Shown in pieces: positions 12,586-15,000 of a DNA stretch of 15,000 nucleotides. The notes beneath the pieces were generated by a model, which worked only from the letters and a program-made list of their open reading frames with translations, made no database searches and was not told where the DNA came from. The stretch comes from Symbiodinium natans. Taxonomy: Eukaryota; Sar; Dinophyceae; Suessiales; Symbiodiniaceae. The position numbers and the translations under genes were made by a program. The DNA is taken from positions 300,555 to 315,554 of the forward strand of contig CAJNDS010002035.1 in assembly GCA_905221605.1 (NCBI GenBank), in the 5' to 3' direction. Numbering within the stretch: position 1 is the stretch's first letter; every line of letters starts with the position of its first letter.

Positions 12586-12991
12586 GTTGCGGTTCAGGGT
12601 TTAGGGTTTAGGGTTTAGGGTTTAGGGTTTAGGGGTTAGGGGTTAGGGGTTAGGGTTTAGGGGTTTAGGGGTTTAGGGTTTAGCGTTTCGGGCATTTGGG
12701 TGTCTGACAATGACGGTTTATAGGGCTTCGGGCTTCGTTGGGGTTCGGAGACTGGGAGGCTGCGGGTTTCGGGCTAAAGGGGCTTCAGAGGATAGGGCTC
12801 TAGGGTGGGATTATGCCTCACGCAGGATCACTGCACGGTTACCACGTGTACTAGACCCTAAACCCCAAACCCCAAACCCCAAACCCTAAACCCTAAACCC
12901 TAAACCCTAAACCCTAAACCCTAAACCCTAAACCCTAAACCCTAAACCCTAGAAAAACCTCAGCCCTATAGCCCCAAGCTGCGAGTCGCAG
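12586..12991. repeat. TTTAGGG arm and CCCTAAA arm
   Basis: TTTAGGG at 12596-12688 with consecutive GGGGTTA units; a unique G-rich centre; CCCTAAA at 12853-12952 starting with three consecutive CCCCAAA units. A possible micro-exon is at 12826. Confidence 0.85.
12826..12837 (+). CDS. Possible micro-exon
   Basis: After ctcacgcag, GATCACTGCACG ends at a GT donor (ACG|GTTACC), phase 0 (DHCT). A later donor at ACGT|GTACTA would extend it in phase 1. Very short; reported only because the island lies between repeat tracts and has both splice signals. Confidence 0.2.
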
Positions 12992-13033
12992 CAGGCGCCG
13001 GTGAAACTGCCACAAGGCGGCCAGCAGGCGCGC
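12992..13033 (+). CDS. Candidate tail exon (QAPVKLPQGG)
   Basis: After gagtcgcag, 14 codons read QAPVKLPQGGQQAR up to a GT donor (CGC|GTATTT), phase 0 on both sides. It is a proline/glutamine-rich low-complexity tail segment, embedded between CCCTAAA tracts on both sides. No family match. Confidence 0.4.
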
Positions 13034-13435
13034 GTATTTTGGGTTCCAGGGGACCCCAAACCCTAAACCACCCTAAACCCTAAACCCTAAACCCTAAACC
13101 CTAAACCCTAAACTCTAAACCCTAAACCCTTCAAATCACATGCTCTAGGTTTCAGGAACCCTGAACCCTGAATCCAGGGTTTAGGGTTTAGGGAAGCTCA
13201 CAGGACATGGGAGCCAACTACATGTGACCCTCATGATTCATGATGATTGTTCGTAGCTGACTAGCGTTGTTGGGCGCGGTCTGTGAGTGAGCGCCATCCC
13301 CCCCTCCCCCTCTCCCCTGCCCCCGCGGAGATCACAAAAACCTAGCCCTAAAGCCTAAATGCCCTAAACCCTAAACCCTAAACCTTAGACCCTAAATGCC
13401 CTCGATCCTAAGCACTTTTGAAGTACACCGGCCAG
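13034..13435. repeat. CCCTAAA tracts with short TTTAGGG
   Basis: CCCTAAA at 13057-13130, a short TTTAGGG at 13175-13193, a unique stretch with C-runs at about 13297-13322, and degenerate CCCTAAA at 13343-13403. Confidence 0.8.
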
Positions 13436-13486
13436 GGCTCGGTGTCGGCGAGTTGCTTGGAGTGCCTCCCGGCCACCCGGCCAAGC
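13436..13486 (+). CDS. Candidate tail exon (GSVSASCLEC)
   Basis: After ccggccag, 17 codons read GSVSASCLECLPATRPS up to AGC|GTTTTG, phase 0. The CCCTAAA tract lies upstream and TTTAGGG downstream, as for core exons. Other frames are also open over this short distance, so the frame is uncertain. Confidence 0.3.
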
Positions 13487-14374
13487 GTTTTGGGGCTTTG
13501 GGGGGGGAGGGGGGGGGGTTCAGGGTTTAGGGTTTAGGGTTTAGGGTTTACTGGGTCGGCAGGGGGTGTTACGGGTTCAAGAGTAGTTTCGGGGTTGTAC
13601 ATAGAGGGTGAGGATTTTGGGGTGGGGGTTAGGGGTTGAAGTGTAGTTTAGGGTTTAGGGTTTGGGGTTTAGGGCTTAGGGTTTAGGGTTTCGGGGCTTA
13701 GGGTTTAGGGTTTAGGGTTTAGGGATTCAAGGCTTGGGGTCTACAGGAGGTTTGAAGGGTTCAAGACCTCTGTGGCTTTTAGGGGGAAGGGCCTGGGCCT
13801 TGTGGGTTTCACCAAGGACCCAGAGAAGGCCCTCATTTCTTTTGTTTTAGGGTTTAGGTTCCGCTTGAAGCCCCTTGAAGCCAAAAGGGCACCCTTTTTA
13901 GTCCTAGGTTACTTTTGAGCCTAGTCGCTCATGGGGGGGGGGGTGCCTCGAAGGGGTGGTAACACAGTCAATCTATAAGCTGGCTTGGGTTTTTAGGCCT
14001 TAGCAAGTCGACCCTCAGAAGCTCTTTGGCCTCTAGGCTGCATGAGGAAAGACAGTTCATAGCCCTCAGCCCCCAGCTCTAAACCCCATACCTTACTTCC
14101 CTAGCACCCTAAACTTTAAACCCTAAACCTTGGTACCCTAAACCCTGTTCCATGCCTCTGAATGGTAATCATAGGGAAGCCGGTCGGGGTCTCTCCATGT
14201 TCCTCCCAGCCTGAGGTCACTTTTGGGATCGCACACCTACACGCCTCGCACCGCTCCCGTTTCGCCTAGAGAGGGTTTGGGTTACTTGGGGTTTAGGCTG
14301 TTGAGGGTCGCAAGTGGAGACTCTGGAGAAGTGAGCAAAGCCTTGGGTACAGAGCTTCTTGTGATAGGGTTCAG
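13487..14374. repeat. TTTAGGG tracts and largely unique sequence
   Basis: G-run near 13500, TTTAGGG at 13519-13550 and 13647-13728, a single copy at 13845-13860, G12 near 13935, and degenerate CCCTAAA at 14077-14145. Short open islands after AG occur at 14218 (PEVTFGIAHLHASH) and 14297 (AVEGRKWRLWR, with a GAA|GTGAGC donor); they are too weak to call. Confidence 0.65.
13817..13843 (+). CDS. Possible tail exon (DPEKALISF)
   Basis: After ttcaccaag, nine codons read DPEKALISF to TTT|GTTTTAGGG, where a telomere-like unit supplies the GT. Phase 0 in and out. Short, without family support. Confidence 0.2.
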
Positions 14375-14620
14375 TCTGCATCTCTGAACCTTCCACGATG
14401 GAAGAGCCCGATAGACATCTTCCAGCCATTGTTGGCAGATTCTTGGCCTCTGTAGCAAAGTCCTTCAAAAGCCGCAGGTGAAAAATGAGTCGTGGAGCAT
14501 GCGCTGGCAAAGCCAGCAGCTGCTCAAGCACATGATTGCACCCGAGCTGAAAAGCTAGCAGCCCGGACCGAGTTGCACAGCTTCTTGCTGAAACTAGCGC
14601 GCCGCCAGCTCGCGGATCAC
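14375..14620 (+). pseudogene. Coding-like block with two in-frame stops
   Basis: One + frame runs from after gggttcag as SASLNLPRWKSPIDIFQPLL and on to DSWPL, TAG at 14453, a short stretch, TGA at 14486, then VVEHALAKPAAAQ through AARTELHSFLLKLARRQLAD to a TAG at 14621. Much of it starts codons with G or A, as real coding sequence does, and the second half looks like an amphipathic helix. An overlapping frame from 14439 (KVLQKPQVKNESW…HMIAPELKS) is also open. Either the block is decayed, or short introns and frame changes were missed. I do not recognise the protein. It lies outside the telomeric tracts; its relation to the bestrophin gene is unknown. Confidence 0.35.
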
Positions 14621-14623
14621 TAG

Positions 14624-14839
14624 GTCTCTGCTGACGTCGGTAGCTCGGATCGGCTGCGCTGCGTGAAGGTGGTGGTGACGACAGCGCGTGACGCTGAAGG
14701 TACCGCAGAGGCTGGGAGTCGTGCGCCGTCAGATGCGCGTGCTTCGATTGAGCTGACCATGCTGCAGGTCGAGAAAGTGGGTGGCTGCTCGATTGCACAT
14801 ACGGACGTTGAGAACAAACCGTCTGGTCCACATGAATAG
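14624..14839 (+). CDS. Candidate terminal exon or small ORF ending in TAG
   Basis: In the same frame as the preceding block, 71 codons follow the TAG/AG at 14621-14623 (cactag|GTCTCT) and end at TAG. The sequence includes RLRCVKVVVTTARDAEG and RASIELTMLQVEKVGG, ending SGPHE. About half of the codons begin with G, a strong coding-type bias for this strand and frame. The long open frame on the opposite strand (14831-14217) lacks this and is judged a shadow. It could be the last exon of the bestrophin transcript or of another gene. No family recognised. Confidence 0.4.
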   Translation, partial: VSADVGSSDRLRCVKVVVTTARDAEGTAEAGSRAPSDARASIELTMLQVEKVGGCSIAHTDVENKPSGPHE

Positions 14840-15000
14840 AACGACGATCATCTCTAGCTAGTAACCCTAAACCCTAAACCCCAGATCCTAAACCCTAAAC
14901 CCTAAACCCTAAACCCTAAACCCTAAACCCTAAATTACTAAACCCCTAAACCCTAAACCCTAAACCCAAATGTCCTTGCCATCATTGCGACCAAGATGAT
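14840..15000. repeat. CCCTAAA array at window end
   Basis: CCCTAAA units at 14862-14968, near-perfect from 14890 with one interruption (attact) at 14934, then a unique 30-bp stretch to the window edge with no called feature. Confidence 0.9.

Noticed and set aside
14217-14831. 204-codon open frame on the minus strand
   Set aside because: It is the longest non-repeat frame, but its composition is Ser/Pro/Arg/Gln-rich with C-rich first codon positions, and the plus strand over the same bases has coding-type codon bias. Treated as an antisense shadow.
1-15000. The window as a true chromosome end
   Set aside because: Telomeric arrays occur in both orientations and alternate with ordered exons of one gene, and no array is terminal; they are interstitial.
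14985-15000. Start of a second tandem copy of the gene (AAG followed by ATGAT at the window edge)
   Set aside because: Only five bases match the start of exon 1; far too short to support.
1-15000. G-quadruplexes, promoters and polyadenylation signals as separate features
   Set aside because: G-rich heptamers could form quadruplexes in principle, but that follows from the repeat and adds no separate evidence. No promoter or polyadenylation motif could be told from background.

Overview
This window looks eukaryotic. The best guess is a dinoflagellate nuclear genome. I infer this from three things: plant/alveolate-type telomeric repeats (TTTAGGG/CCCTAAA) throughout, about half of the inferred introns starting with GC rather than GT, and a preference for G right after the 3' splice AG. 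A chromerid or another TTTAGGG-telomere alga cannot be excluded from sequence alone.

The only gene recognised is on the + strand: a bestrophin-family (UPF0187-like) anion channel cut into at least 17 small exons (18-166 nt) between positions 421 and about 10850. Joined in order, with reading phase preserved at every junction proposed here, the exons give about 442 codons. They hold the family landmarks in the right order: an N-terminal MIRYEK + GYSGLWIILRI segment, LLIFKMNSAYQRYWE, LHLCSLLHAVTLQHLRRD, LPVLGGLRPED, VEGWFMRRLI, SPPILSRLYQ, ISDGTLW, IPFPFPYQNF, two further membrane segments and a NARLL segment. Less certain tail exons continue to about 13840. A separate coding-like block with in-frame stops occupies 14375-14839.

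Almost every intron is packed with telomere-like heptamer repeats, from perfect arrays of up to about 30 units to heavily degenerate ones. The orientation is not random. In most introns after exon 8 the G-rich strand (TTTAGGG) lies at the 5' side and the C-rich strand (CCCTAAA) at the 3' side, so the intron RNA carries inverted arms. Seen from the exons, many exon islands are flanked as CCCTAAA-exon-TTTAGGG, the polarity of a telomere-capped linear DNA. Intron 4 shows the reverse order around a 1.9 kb non-telomeric insert, which carries a 9-copy minisatellite, TG-rich tracts and possible decayed coding sequence. Intron 6 holds a roughly 400-bp trinucleotide microsatellite.

Layout: 1-420 upstream region with telomeric tracts; 421-1462 exons 1-4; 1463-3702 giant intron 4; 3703-4751 exons 5-6; 4752-5483 triplet-repeat intron; 5484-7248 exons 7-10; 7249-10850 exons 11-17; 10851-13843 probable tail exons among repeats; 14375-14839 broken coding block; 14840-15000 telomeric tract and window end. 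No rRNA, tRNA, CRISPR or bacterial-type element was seen.
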